Part shown: in pieces, positions 23,201 through 35,892 of the stretch | Layout of the letters: each line of letters opens with the position of its first letter | Position numbering within the stretch: the first letter of the stretch is position 1 | Source of the DNA: Oscarella lobularis | Lineage: Eukaryota > Porifera > Homoscleromorpha > Homosclerophorida > Oscarellidae | Length of the DNA: 64,000 bases | Reading direction: 5' to 3' | NCBI RefSeq assembly: GCF_947507565.1 | Contig: NC_089178.1 | Location: 744,001-808,000 of the forward strand | Position numbers and translations under genes: made by a program | Notes under the pieces: model-generated | Databases searched by the model: none | Told to the model about the DNA's origin: nothing | Seen by the model: only the letters and a program-made list of their open reading frames with translations

Positions 23201-26200
23201 GGGATGCGTGCGACTTGGCGGGGAAGAGATCGGCGACTGCGACGACGGCCGAACGGTCTACCAAGCGTCGAGTTCTCATTTCAGCGTTTTCTGGTCGGGG
23301 TTTGCGGATAACGAAACGGGTATAAATTACTACGAGTACGCCATCGGTAAGCGTTAGAGAAACGAAAAGCGTTTAATAGATCTGACTTTTGGACAGGCTC
23401 CTCCGTCGGATTGGGAGATGTTGCAAATTATACGTCTGTCGGCTCGCAGATGAGCGTGACTCTCAATGGACTCTCACTTCGCGACGGACAGATGTATTAT
23501 GCAACTGTCAGAGGTAAATTTCCAAGGCTCTCTTTTTCCATTTCTTTGACTTCCACGCAGCATATGATTTTGCCGGAAATTCGATTCGCGCAATTTCGAA
23601 CGGCGTCGTCGTCGATTCGAGTCCGCCATCGCTCGGCTTGATTACAATCGCCGACAATCCGTTCGCTTCCACTACTCACCTGCCGTCGCTGTCCGACGGC
23701 TTGACGGCGCATTGGAGCGGCATAAACGACGAGGAAAGTGGACTGGCGGCACTGGAATGGACAATCGGGTCGCGTCCCGGTGACGCCGACATAGCGGGGT
23801 TCTCGGCGGTGGCAGTCGGCGGCACCTTTTCGGCAAAGGCAGACAAGCTGAACGATGTCCGACAGAGTCAACTCGTTTTCGCATCGATAGTGGTACGACC
23901 CAGCTCTGCCCCTCTTATCGCGGCGAATATTCGATTTGTATTCTAATTCAGGCCGTCAATCGTGCCGGGTTATCCCGACTTTCAACGTCGAACGGCTGCG
24001 TCGCCGACCGCCAATCGCCCTCACCTGGACGCGTTTTAGATGGCGACAGGGTGGCCGTCGATTCAGACGTCGATTACGTGCAGTCGGCGGAAAGAGTTTC
24101 CGCGCATTGGACGGCGTTTGACGACGGAGAGACGTTCATAAGCGAGTACCTGTGGTCGCTCGGTTCGTGTTTGAAGTGCGCGGATGTGGTTCCACTGACA
24201 AGCTCAGGACTGCAAACAGGTACGGTCGCGCGTATCTGTTTTATGTATTAGCTTGTGCGCGGCCATGTGCAAAGACCCCCTACTTCGTGCAGCACATTGC
24301 GTCGCCCTTTCAACGTTTCCTCGTTAATAAGCAAATCGATTCGCGTTACCGCAGTTGTTGCAGCGACCGGCAGGGGGTTATAAATAGTTGTACGCCTCTA
24401 TTTTTCTTAGCGGGTTTCTGTTCCGGGCTTCGGTTTTCTTTGTCGTTTCCGTTAGCCGTTCCTTTTCTTTTTTCTGTTTGCAGAGGCGTTTCTATCGTCG
24501 CTGCATCTTGTCAACGGACGGAAATACTTTGCATCGGTTGTCGCGTGCGATGGCGTCGGTTTGTGCAGCGAGCCGACGTCGTCCGACGGTTTCGTCGTCG
24601 ACGTTTCGCCGCCTGTGTCGGGCGTCGTTTTCGACGGCACGCGCACCGGCAACGACATCGCCTTTCAATCAAATCGGTAATTATGACGTCAAAAAATAAT
24701 GTTAACATTTTTCTGTCGTTCTTTTTTAGAAATTTTTTGTCCGCTCAATGGTATGGATTTCACGATCCCCAATCGTCGATCTATCGCTTCGATTGGGCCG
24801 TCGGCACCGGCGGCGTTTTGGACGATATTCTCCCCTGGCGCGTCGTTCACTTGTCTCAAACGGCGACGGCATCGCTCTCAACTCCTCTACCTCTCAACAC
24901 GAATCTCTACTCGTCCGTGAGAGCCGTTAATCGAGCCGGCTTAGAAACGATATCAACGTCTAACGGTTTTCGCGTCGACGTCACTCCGCCGCTCATACGA
25001 CGTCGACCGGCAATCGACGTCGCGTGGGCGGGATCGCTTAAAGTCGGCACCCAGTACGATCGCACTCGCTTGCGAGTTGACTGGAAATTCGACGACGCCG
25101 AAAGTTCAATCGCGAGTCGGCACGTTTTTGTGTCGGCATCGCACGACGGCGCGACTCAGCTGCCCGCCTCGGCGAACAACGACGATGCTGATGAATACGT
25201 TGCGACGGGGCTAACGCTCGAGGACGGTCATCGTTACGCAGCGACGGTGACGGCGTGCAATGCAGCCGGACTATGCGTCGTCGGCTCGTCCGATTACGCA
25301 CTCGTCGATTCGAGTCGGCCGTCGGCGGGCGCGTTTGCCGTCGAAACAGAGTCGGTAGCCGAATTGAATCGCGACGTCGGTTCCATGACGTGGATCAACG
25401 ACGACGTGGATACGAAAGCGCGTTTGGATTTAGCGTGGCTCGGATTTGACGATCCGCACTCGGGCATCGATCACTATTACGTCGACGTTGGCACCGGCTA
25501 CGCGAGCGCCGACCTAGCGAAAGGAGCGCGTGTCGCTCACGCCGGCGCGACGACGGCGACGCAGCGAACGATCGTGCTCACGTCGAGACGACTCTTTCCC
25601 AACGAGAAAATCATCGCGACGATATGGGCCGTGAACGGGGTCGGCGTGCGAAGCGAATATCTCAAACGAACGTTCGTCGTTCGCCGCGGAAGCGCGTCGG
25701 GATCGGGCGATCTTGAGCTCGAGCGATCGGTCGCCTGTTCCGTACATCGATGTGCCGGTCATTGCACGTGCGCGCCACTCGGTCGCCGCTGCGCGCCGAC
25801 GACGACGTGTCGGCCGCTCAACGCGACCGACGCGAGTCGCGATCGATCGATAGTCGTTGCGACGACCGAGACGAATTTTACGTCGTCGCAATGTTGCTTG
25901 GGTGCGTCGTGGAGCCTCGTCGGCTCCGGCGACGACATCGTCGGATTCGAGTGGTCTGTCGGCGTCGTCGGAAAATTGATTGTCGAATCGACGTGGTTCG
26001 ACGTGGGCTCGGAGAAGAGCGCCGTTTTTCTCGTCGAAAACGAACGCAAACTGTCGCCGGGTGTTTCGTACGTTTTTCACGTGCGCACGTGGTATTCCGC
26101 CGACGAGTACGCCGTCTTTCGATCTGACGCCGTCGTCGTCGATCGGCCCTATTCTCCCATCGTGACTACGGGACGACGCGTGAAGGAAATTCGCTCGCTC

Positions 26201-29080
26201 ACTGCCACTCGTCACGACGTCGACTTCACCAACTCAACGTCGCAGATTGTCGCTGATTGGAAAAATGTATTCGAAGACGACTCGTTTTCCGGCATTACGA
26301 GATACGAAATTGGAATTGGAACAAATCGAGGAAGTACGACGAGGACGTTTCCTTTTATATAAATCCGTATTCTTTTATTCTTAGCAAGCGACATCTACTC
26401 TTTCTCGTCCGTCGGCGTCGCAACGACGATTCTTCTATCTGGACTTTCCCTCGATTCGGGACGGAAATACTTCACGACCGTTCGTGCCGTCAACGGTATC
26501 GGTTTGTATTCGATTTCGACGTCGGACGGCATTACGATCGACGTCGAACGGCCGCGATCGGGTCTCGTCATCGACGGGCGCGGACCGCACGACGCCAGCG
26601 CGCAGACGCGCGTCGACCGATTCGACGCGCGATGGTCGGGATTCGTCGATCTCGATTCATACGTGAGTCGCTACGAATGGTGCGTCGCGACCCATCGAAT
26701 CGATTCTTCGCCGCCGGACGTAACGAATTTCACCGACGTCGGACTCGCGTTGAGAGGCGGAGCCGCGGGACTCGATCTCGCTCACGGGCGAACGTATTAC
26801 GCCGGCGTCGTCGCCGTCGACGCGACCGGTTTGCGATCCGACGTCGTCTGGTCGGACGGTTGCGTCGTCGATCGTACGCGACCGCGAGCGTACGAGTGCG
26901 TGCGTCGAAGCGCGAATCTCGTCGTCAATCCGTCGTTTGAATCGTCGCCGCCGTGCGGAACGGTCGACGACATCGTCGCCGGTTGGACTGTGAACGAGAC
27001 GACGACTCGTCGGCAAGCGGTCGAGGGACGAACGGGAGCGCACGACGACTGTACGACGCTCTTTTTCGTCGGTGCCGTCTCTCAATCGATTGCGACGACT
27101 CCCGGCGTGAAATATCGAGTGGCGATGGATTTGGATTTGGGTGGGCGTGTGGACATTTCGCCGGGGGGGATGAGTCGCACGTTCTCGGCACGCGAAAGAC
27201 AGCACGGGTCGAATGACGCTGTCTCGTCGGAAGAAAACGCCGTTCTCTACTTCACCGCTCAATCGATGACAAGTCTCCTAACGATTCGCACGATCGACGA
27301 GCGCGTCGGAACGTCTGTGGACAACGTCGTCGTCGATTTTTGCGAAATGCGAAACTCGAAGGACGATGACAACGCGACTGTTCTCCACGATTCGCCGTCA
27401 ATAACAATTGGAAGTCGGCGGCGTAATTTCATCGGGTCAACGCCGACGACTATTTATGTCAACTGGGACATCAGAGACGCCGAGAGTGGGATCGACGAGT
27501 ACGCGTGGGCGATCGGCACGGTGGCCGGTGGACAACAACTTCAACCGTACACGTCGGTCGGACAGCGAGAAAACGCCGAAAGCAAGCGCGTCGCTGTCGC
27601 GTCGGGCGCGAGCCTTTTCGTGACCGTCGTCGCTCGAAATCGTGCCGGATTGGAACGCGTCGTTCGATCGCGGCCTTTCGCTCTTGACGTCACGCCGCCC
27701 GTGGGCGGGGTCGTTTTAGACGGCGGCAGAAACGACGTCGACGTCGATTATCAACGTTCGACGATCATTTCGGCCGATTGGAGTTCTTTCGTGGACGACG
27801 AAAGCGGAATCGAATCGTGTCAGTGGGCGATTGGTACGTCGCCGGGCGCAAACGATCTACAGGACTACGTCGTCGTTCGTCCGCCGCTCTTCAACGCGTC
27901 CAACGCCGGACTCGGTCTTCGCGACGGAGAGCGCGTCTACGTTCGCGTCGAGTGCGTCAACGGTGCCGGACTGCGAAGCGCGGCGACGTCCGACGGCGTG
28001 ACGATAGTCACGATCGCGCCGGACAGTTCGTCGGCGACGCTGAACGCGTTTCCAGCCGAATCGTCGTCGTACGAATATCTCGACGGACACACTTCCGACC
28101 GGTCGTCGGTTCGCTTGGCGTGGTTCGGCTTTGATCAGCCGACGCGGCTTTCTCACTACGAAATCATGCTTTCCGGCACGCGCCTGGCGCCACCGGCGCC
28201 CATCACGTGGACGAACGTCGGACGCGTGAGCGGCGCGCTTCTCGTCGGTCTCGCGCTGCAGGACACGAAGGCTTACGTCGCTCGCGTACGCGCCGTTGGA
28301 GTCGCCGGCGAAACGAGCGTCTTCGTCGAAAAGCGTTTTACGGTCGACGTCATTCCGCCCATCGACACAGGTTAGCGGGCGCGGTGAAAAGGGTGGGACC
28401 GCTTTCGTTTATACAGCCTAATGCTCCTCATGCGCTGTTTACGTGCATTCACTTAGTTAGGGGGATGAAATGCCTGGCAGCCTGTCGCCGTTGTTGTTCG
28501 GGTCGTATCCTAGGAAGTCATAAATACCCTGGGGTTTTGAAGCACCTGGAACCTGTTTAGACCTCGAGGGCTTCGCTTAAGAGTCGAAAACAGCGGGCCA
28601 CCCTGTTTGCACATTGCGTAGGACCCTCTCCGCCCCTCCGCATGGTTTATCCATCGTTTCCCGCATACGTAATATTCAACATGTTCGACCGGGTCTCCAT
28701 CTATAAATATTTCATGCTTCCGAACGCGTTGGTTGGGGCGCATACGGCGGCAGGTCTTCGCGACCAGCTGTTATCCTTATTGAATTGGCTCATTTTCTTC
28801 CAATGAAGGGCTTGATCTAAATGTGACGCGATCCCGCTCGTTGCTCCGCCTCGATTGGAATGGGAAGTTCGTCGCCCGAACAACGACGCCGCTTCGCTAC
28901 GAACTATCGGTCGGCACGAAATCGGCGAGTACGGACGTTTTGCAGTTCGTCGAAACGTCGGCGAGCGACTATGCGTTCGGCGTTCCAGACTCCAGCGCCG
29001 ACTATTACGTTTCCCTAACGGCCGTAAACGGTGCCGGTTTGCACAAGACAATCGTTCAACATCTTCCGGGTTTGGCGTGA
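17267..29080 (+). CDS. Giant secreted dermatopontin-sushi-EGF-FN3-like repeat protein
   Basis: Signal peptide MLVCLCILWIATNAAAA, then a dermatopontin-like region (WSDWTNAYEGALNYSCP, GDRRWKFYCS, TDRTWRFRHCEL), a sushi/CCP-like module (APEIPDNGFYV to QEPTCS, about 17935-18100), an EGF-like Cys module (about 18400-18510), then roughly two dozen repeats of about 100-130 residues to the end. Each repeat follows W-G-hydrophobic-D-x-ESGI-x-YxWxIGT, then L-x-x-G-x-x-YY-V-x-A-x-N-x-AGL, then SDGV-x-VD-x-TPP, an FN3-like beta-sandwich pattern. A separate module at about 26920-27340 starts LVVNPSFESSPPC and resembles carbohydrate-binding jelly-roll (CBM4/DUF642-type) domains. Several exons exceed 1.8 kb. 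No transmembrane segment is visible before the TGA at 29078-29080. It is probably an extracellular matrix or adhesion protein of more than 3500 residues. Confidence 0.8.
28377..28804 (+). other. Long intron before the last exon of the giant gene
   Basis: About 430 bases lie between the donor after PPIDTG and the last exon (GLDLNVTRSRSLLRLDW). Phases agree across it. No coding region or recognised element is visible inside. Confidence 0.5.
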
Positions 29081-29669
29081 GTGCGGACCATTGCTAAGAA
29101 CCCCCCCTATTAGAGGAACGCTCTTTAGACTGGATTCTCGCTTCGTGTAAAATATTAGTGGTTTCTTTTCTAGACGCATATTTTCGCATATAAACAGCGG
29201 ACGTAAGATTTCCCGCCAACGCCGAAGCATGCACGAATGAGGTCCCCGTCTAATTCAATTAATCAATTGTGCTAGTGGGAGAGGTGTCCAATCAACGCCT
29301 CCCCCGCTGTTAAAATCGAGCGACAGCACGCTTCGATGCTCATTCGTTCTACGCGACTCGTGTCGTTTTGTTGGAGACCGAACGCATAAAGACTAAGAAG
29401 CGCACAGAAGCCTCGTCTCCGAATACCGTTACCGGTAATGAAGACCTTTTTTAGCCTCGATCGGCTTCGCGGTGACGTAATTAGAACCCCATTCGCGAAT
29501 CCCTCCAATTTGCCAAAGCGTCCTCTCCCTTGTCGCGATTCGCTCCCTATATAATCGATTGTACGCCCTCCTTTTTGCGATCCAAACCATTCGTTCGCCG
29601 TCTGCGCGACGAGAGCTCCTTCGTAAACGATCGCTTAATTGATTTGCATACGCCAGATTGACACGAAAC
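29081..29669. other. Intergenic stretch, no gene seen
   Basis: 589 bases between the giant matrix gene and the Dickkopf-like gene. Open frames on both strands are short and lack splice partners. The promoter of the Dickkopf-like gene is expected at the right-hand end. Confidence 0.5.
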
Positions 29670-31930
29670 ATGAGGGTCGTCGTCGCTGTCGTCGTTGCGA
29701 TCGCTTTCTTATCCCTTCACCCCGTCGCATCGGATCCAGTCCCAATGAAACCGTCGATGGTCGCGGGGGCCTACGAAAGCGTAAGCAAAAAGAGCGTCGG
29801 AGCTCCGCTTCGAAAAACGGACGGAGCAATCGACATTTCGCAAATCGCCATCAATGGTAGTAACGGTGACGGTCACAAGAAAGCCATACCGTCCGGCAAA
29901 CCGTTGCACCCGTTGCGCCCGAAACCGCGTTTAACAACCCGTCCGGGCTCAGTGACAGTGACGGTGAGTTTTGGCTTAGAACGTTATCGCCGCCCGTACG
30001 CGTCGACCATCGTTCGCTCGCGCGTTTTTTAATTCCCGCCCCGTAGGCGGCGCTCGCGGATGGTCCCGCCTCTCGTGACGTTTACGCTTTTCCGCTCTCG
30101 GCGCCTTCGCGGCGCTCAATCACTCGTGCCGCCGACCGCACGATCCGCGCCGCTTTGCTGTTTACGCGTGAGGCGAGGCGTAGGATGGGTCGCCCCCCCA
30201 GCGAGAGGGCGACTGCATGTCCCCGGGCCGAGCAGGGACTTTCCTTTAGCGGCTCCTCCCGTTATTGTTGTTGTCTCGCTTTTCAATGAAACGTTTCTAG
30301 TTCGTCAAATTTTAACTTTTTTTCTTCTAAAGCCTTCTTTGCCGAAACAATCGGGGTCATGTGGTAGCCGTCAGTATTTGAGCGAGTCTAACGGAGGAAT
30401 TTGTATATTGTGCAATCCGGCCGGAAGAGCGTGCAAGGAAGCCGGATGCTGTTGCCCCGGCTCGAAAAAGATGAACGACATGTGCATTGGAATTTCGTGC
30501 CGAGAGGGGGACAAGAATTGTACCAAGTGCGAAAAAGATATTAATTGCCTTTCGGAGTGCTGTACGACGCCTGAGAAGGTAAAGAGCGAGGAGAGGCCTC
30601 GTCCACGCATTAATAATTAATTCTCCAGGAACCTGATTCTGTAGCCGTTTGCATGGCGTATGAAGTCTGCAAGCGTCAACGTTCGGAAAAATGTGAAAAT
30701 AACACAATACACGGCGGCTGTACCAACTCGGCAAAGCCGTCGTATCCGCCCGTGGTTCCGCCGCGACAGTCCGTGGTTCCGCCGCTGCAGCCCGTGCATC
30801 CGCCGCAGGTTTGCAAATCAGACGGCGACTGCGACAAGAACCACTGCTGTTGTAAAGGCGAGTGCGTGCCGTGCAAGCAGAAATCGAAAATGCATTGCTT
30901 TGAGTGCAAAGTCGACACGGATTGCGGTTCGGGTTATTGTTGCTCGCCGAAGAATAAGTGCCGAAAATGCAGCAAGATGGAGTGCCTACGAGTATTCAAC
31001 AGTTCTGATCTCATCACGCTCGTCACTCAAATGAGGAACACGTGCGATGAAATCAACTCGTACGATGAAAAGTGCGTCCTTTCGACGGGAACGAAATTGA
31101 TTTGCCAAATGCACAAGGGCGAACGGAAATGCCTGTTTCCGTCTTGTTCCGCCGACAAGAAATGCTCGGGATGCGCAGCACCCCAGAACTGCCAGAAGGG
31201 CGAATGTCGTCGGAAAATTAAAACTTCGCCCCATGAAAGTATCGAGGTATGCGTACCGTGCGCAAGTGCGGAAACGCCGCCTATAGGTCGCTCGTGCACG
31301 ACTATTGGCGACTGCGAAGAGAGCGGACGCGATGTTGACGTGCCCGCGGCGAAATCGGGCGACGGCTGCATCGTCGGCAGAGACTGCCCGCCGCACGCTT
31401 GTTGCGCGAAGCGAGAGAATACCGAAAAGTACGTCTGTCGAAAGTGCGGCAAGGAAAGCGGAAAACTGGTCCGATGCGATCGCGATAGCGATTGCGCTGG
31501 CGGAGAATGCTGCTCCCCGTTCGGTTTGGGACTTTTCTGTACAGCTTGTCCGACGCCGCCGGCACCGGTGCATCCTACTTATGCTTCGTGCAAGACAAAT
31601 CGAGATTGTTCGCCGAATAGCTGTTGCACTCGCATGTCGAGTTCGCCGACGAAGAAGTCGTGCTTGCCTCGACCTCAGACTGGCAACATGTGCATCGTCG
31701 AATCGAGCCGTTTCGCGCGATACTCGTGTTCTTGCGAAGGCAAGCATGTTCAGTGCGTTTCGTCGGCGACGAAGCAACGTGCAGACGTCGTTGGAACGTG
31801 CACTTTGCAAGTGCCGGAGAAGCCGCCGCGTGAGAGGAAAACGAAAGAGACCAGAGATGCAAGAAACAAGAAGCAAAAGCCCAGGTCTTCTCGCAGAAAG
31901 AATGATCGCAAGTCAAAGAAGAGCAACTAA
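29670..31930 (+). CDS. Secreted Cys-rich protein with Dickkopf-like repeats
   Basis: Exon 1 encodes a signal peptide (MRVVVAVVVAIAFLSLHPVA) and a Pro/Lys-rich stretch. A 370-base intron (about 29963-30332) follows, then two more exons. The mature part has repeated CxxDxDCxxxxCC modules: CKSDGDCDKNHCCCKGECVP, CKVDTDCGSGYCCSPKNKC, CDRDSDCAGGECCSPFG and CKTNRDCSPNSCCTRM. The last one continues as CLPRPQTGNMC and YSCSCEGKHVQCV, closely following the Cys spacing of the Dickkopf C-terminal colipase-fold domain. Between repeats lies a Pro-rich hinge (about 30745-30810). The C-terminus is a highly basic tail ending KSKKSN. Dickkopf proteins antagonise Wnt through LRP5/6; whether this one does is unknown. 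Similar Cys patterns in WAP or prokineticin proteins remain possible. Confidence 0.62.
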
Positions 31931-32212
31931 GAAAGCAACTAAAGTCTCCACTCTTGACCAGAAGAAGAGTACATAACACTACTATAGTACTATTTATTGT
32001 GTATCAATTTACTGGCGGGGCAGCGTCTCGTGTCAAGGTACGAGTGCATGAACACCTCAAACGCTTATAGATTTAAGAGGGCTCTGATAACTTCGGAGGC
32101 ACGTCGATTAGGAAGATAGATATTTGTTGGGCTAATTAAACAAAGTAAAATTTCTCAATCTAACGTGCGCTAGCAGCCCGCGCGCAATTCTTTGGATGTT
32201 CTTGTTTCGCCC

Positions 32213-35200
32213 ATGAGCAGTAACGGTAGCTATCGCCCAGCTTCTCTGGAAGTTTCTTCTTCTATTTCCCGCAGTCGAAGGCAAGAACTGTTGTCACGCG
32301 TACCGACGAGGCTCCTTTCGAGGAACCCTAGCGTTTGTCTCGCAGAAAGGCACTCCCACAAGGCCGAATCTCATCCCAGCAGCTCATTCCAGACGGCTCG
32401 ACGATTCGACGACCCGATAGGGATAGTTTCGCCGATTACGAGCTTCCCCAACGTGAGTGGCTTCGCTTTTAGCGTTCGGACGCATCGATTATGCACGCCA
32501 TCTGCTCTCGCAGACGTCATCGATCGTATATCAGAATTGGAACGGTCAAAATCCACTCGGGCGGAAGTCGTCGAGCGGCGCGACGTCATCCGGCATCCGA
32601 CTCAGGGTCCGGACCCTACGTCGAGTCCGAGAAGGTACTGTACTAACGAAAGAAAGAGATTCGTACTTACTGCTGCTGCAATCGCTGGAGAAATGGTGGT
32701 TTTTTTTCCTGGTAACTCATTTAGCAATGTAAATTGAACGTAGCATTGCATGCAAGATTCCTTAGCTGGCTAGTTAGATTTGTTTTATTTTGGGTGCCGT
32801 TTATGCGTGTAAGCGCAGATGCGGGTGGGCTAGTGACAGTGGAACTCCCTCTAGACTTCATAGAGTATAGGCAAGGTAGTTCCAATGCATTTTAGTTGAT
32901 TAGGCAACGACCTTGGCAGAGTGATTGGGTTACAAGGCAAAGGTTGCTAAAGTGTGGGGGGTATGGTGAATTCCCTTGGGCGACGAGACTAAAGCAAATT
33001 GCTGTGTAAACCTGTGCGTTTTTGACATGATGTTCACTCTAGAGATCCGCCACCGCAAGAGTGCCAGAAATCCGTTGCTGTTGCCGACGACTTGCTTGCT
33101 CTATCTGATGATAGTAGTCAAGACGGCGGCGGCGACGGCGCGCCTGTGAATTTGGTTCGAGCGAGACGAGCAGATCACGATGTACCAAGACACTTGATAA
33201 GCGGAAATGCCGTCCGTCGTCGAGATCAAGCCGCTGTCTTACTTGTTGACGCTACGGACGTACGAGATCCGCACCAATCGGGGGAAGTCGACGTGAAGAC
33301 GAGCATCATCGCTTCGCCTGTCAGCGTTGTGCGGCATGGTCCTCCGCGAACGAGTTCAGCACGCAACGTTGATTGCGGGAAGGATGAGATATTGGTAGAT
33401 CTGGCCGATGCAGAAATAGGGAATGAAGACATTGACGTGAGGCCTTGATTAATTGACCTTGGAACCTCTCTCTCTCTCTCTCTCTGAGGGGGTACAAATG
33501 TTTTCTTGGTTTTCTTGTTACAGGATGATGACGATGAAAGTAATGCTGGGCTTGTTACGGCTATGAAAGATTTGGAAATCGCTCCTTTGGAAGAAGAGGT
33601 GAAGGATGACGCGGATGACGCTTCTTTTGCCAAAAAGAGGAGAAAAGTCAAAGGTAAGTCTGGGTTAGACTGGGCTATAGTCAGGAGTCGGTACCGGGAA
33701 ACCTGTTTGGAAACGGTCCGTTTGCATTTGAACCTGCTAAAAATAAGCGAGTCATGCAGTTACAGTGCATACATCTATGTATTTGCCTAGAGGGAGTTCT
33801 GATTCACAAGCATCAATGAAGTCGTACCCATAGGTGTCTCTAAGCCACCGTTTATGATTACATTGCAACGAGCTATAAATAAGCGAACCACGCAGTTACA
33901 GTCATCTACGTATTTGCCTCATGGGAACTTTAATACACAATTGTCGAAGAAGTCGGACCCATAGCCATAGGTGACCCTATTAGGCCTATAAACGGTTTAG
34001 GGCTGTTGCTATTTGGGTAAATCCTGTGTAAACCACAATGTTGTAACGGGTTTCTCGCTGCTCACCATGGTGAGCTACAAACGGGAATTTTTTGACAACT
34101 TTTTTATCCCTGAAACCGGAATCTTTTTTTGACTTACCATTACTGACGGTATGCTTTCTCTTTTTTGTTTTGTGAAGGGCACATCGTTCCTTCGAGATAT
34201 ATGCAGACAAAGAAGCAGGCAATCACGTCTACTTCATCAGTACATATGAAACAAATAGAACGTCGTCTATCAGCTGATCGATCTAAGACGCGCTCTCTTT
34301 TAGATCTCATCTAAAAGTGCCGATGTCGCAGCAGCTAAAGCGAAGAAATCGCTCTCGCGAACGTTGCTCGATTCCTCGACGCAGCGCTCCGTCTTCCAAT
34401 CGACGCCGTACGATCGTCACGGTTTCGTCCGTCACCAGCGGCCCGACTTATCGGCCATTCACGCCCCCCGCGAAGTCACCCGTCTCAATTTGGACGACTC
34501 CGAATTGGCGTCGCGATGGGAGTCAACCAAGGCTGTGGGAAAGCAGATAGCCGAATCGTCAAAGCTATCCGGTGGGGTAAAGGCGGCCTCTTATGTAGCC
34601 CGAGGGGGGTTGGGGGAGGTGTCCGCCGCGAAGCGTGGCCTGCGCGTGAGAACGGTCGAATACAATAGAATTTTGTTTCTCTAGGACAGCATGGGTCTTC
34701 GAAGTCAAAGACGAAGACGACGAGCAGTGTAAGCAGCGCATTTTTCGTTTGTATAGTCGAAAGGGGAAGTAATGGGCGACGTTTTTTTGCATCGTATCAA
34801 ACGGGAGACTCTGTTGCTTGTAATATGCGTAACGGAGAATGGGGGAGGCCGGGAGGGGGGAGTCTGACTAGGAAGTACTCAGTCATTGCTACGATGCGGT
34901 CCAGCTTTGTTTTTATCATAGAAATTGTCGCGACACGCGGCTCCGTCGCAAGCGCTCACGCAGGGACAGCTGGACTTATTAGAAGCGAGAGTTAGCCAGT
35001 GGGTCTACTTAGAGACATTGGTGAGTCGGATAAATGTACGTTTCCAAGTGTCTCGACGATCAAAGTCCTTTAGGCCAGGAAAGCCGCTCAGGATCAAGAG
35101 AAAGAAGCCCACGTAAGGAGGGTGTGGCGTGGAGCAGGAAATCAGTGTGTATGCATCTCTACAGACGCAGCTGTATTCTGTTTGGTCCGAGAACGAACGC

Positions 35201-35892
35201 ATACGACAGCAGATACACGAGCTAGAGTCGAAAATACTTCAGTATCGATATGAAGAAGAGCTGGACAAAGCTGTCGACGAGCAGGTGAAAAGGAACCCGG
35301 GTCCCCTTGTAGCTAAGTTGTCATTGCCAACTGCTGCTATATAGCTGGCAGCGTTAGATCCTGTCGTTTCCCAACTTACCGCTGTCAAATCAGAGTACCC
35401 AAGATTAGCTCTAGCATTAGATACGACTAGGCATCAGCTTCCAGTTCACGATCTTCATCTACCTGAGAATCAGGGTAAGGGTAGTTGGTTCCAATTGCTG
35501 CTTTCGGCGTACGTTCTCTTGTTTAGACGACCTTCTAAATGCATTAGGAGAGTCTGAGAATCTTCTGGGAGATCTGTCGGCTTTGCTAAGACGGCGGCAA
35601 TCAAAGGTGATGCTGTGCCATCTTGGCAACACTTGCTGGCAGATTAACCGGAAGTTTTGATATTTAGATTAAGGATTTCAGCCAGACGATGCAGGCTCTC
35701 GAAAATGCTGTCAATGTAGAAGAAAAAGACGCGGAGAGGTATGTTGCGCAATGATCGTCGGTAGGAGTGGAAAATGAATATATTTTGAGGTGTCGAGAAT
35801 TTTTGGCTGCTTGTGGCAGTCTCCAGCTGCAACGCAGCAGCTACGTCGTACAAGACGTTCAGATGAAAAAAGAAAAAGATGCTGAATCTTAA
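32213..35892 (+). CDS. HAUS8: HAUS augmin-like complex subunit 8 with long N-terminal region
   Basis: Augmin subunit that binds microtubules and promotes branching nucleation in the spindle. Diagnostic blocks are in the 3' half: GHIVPSRYMQTKKQA (about 34178) corresponds to the basic microtubule-binding start of vertebrate HAUS8, and ALDTTRHQLPVHDLHLPENQ (about 35420) with LLNALGESENLLGDLSALL matches its conserved core. Upstream, exons at 32213-32633, 33041-33435 and 33523-33652 join in matching phase and add about 315 residues, Ser/Arg-rich and then acidic (DDDDDESNAG, KKRRKVKG). This extension is longer than in vertebrates, so it might instead include a separate upstream gene. The end is KKEKDAES with TAA at 35890-35892. 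Introns are longer than average here. Confidence 0.82.
32634..33040 (+). other. HAUS8 intron, no gene seen
   Basis: About 400 bases between phase-matched donor (after SSPR) and acceptor (before DPPPQECQKS). No coding exon or known element is visible. Confidence 0.45.
33466..33485 (+). repeat. CT dinucleotide run
   Basis: About ten CT units in the HAUS8 intron following the exon that ends at about 33435; a simple repeat that may strengthen the polypyrimidine tract. Confidence 0.8.
33742..33970 (+). repeat. Diverged tandem duplication inside a HAUS8 intron
   Basis: Two blocks of about 90 bases, 33742-33833 and 33877-33970, share AATAAGCGA at the start, GCAGTTACAG in the middle and ACCCATAG at the end, with scattered substitutions and small gaps. 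The copy at 33877 lies head to tail with the first. It is an old local duplication within the long intron; no function is suggested. Confidence 0.6.

Noticed and set aside
30060-30332. Open frame within intron 1 of the Dickkopf-like gene
   Set aside because: Arg/Pro-rich without features, ends at the acceptor of a real exon; best explained as intron sequence that happens to be open.
30986-31876. 296-codon minus-strand open frame inside the Dickkopf-like gene
   Set aside because: Opposite to a Cys-patterned secreted protein with signal peptide; the antisense product is Arg-rich and featureless.
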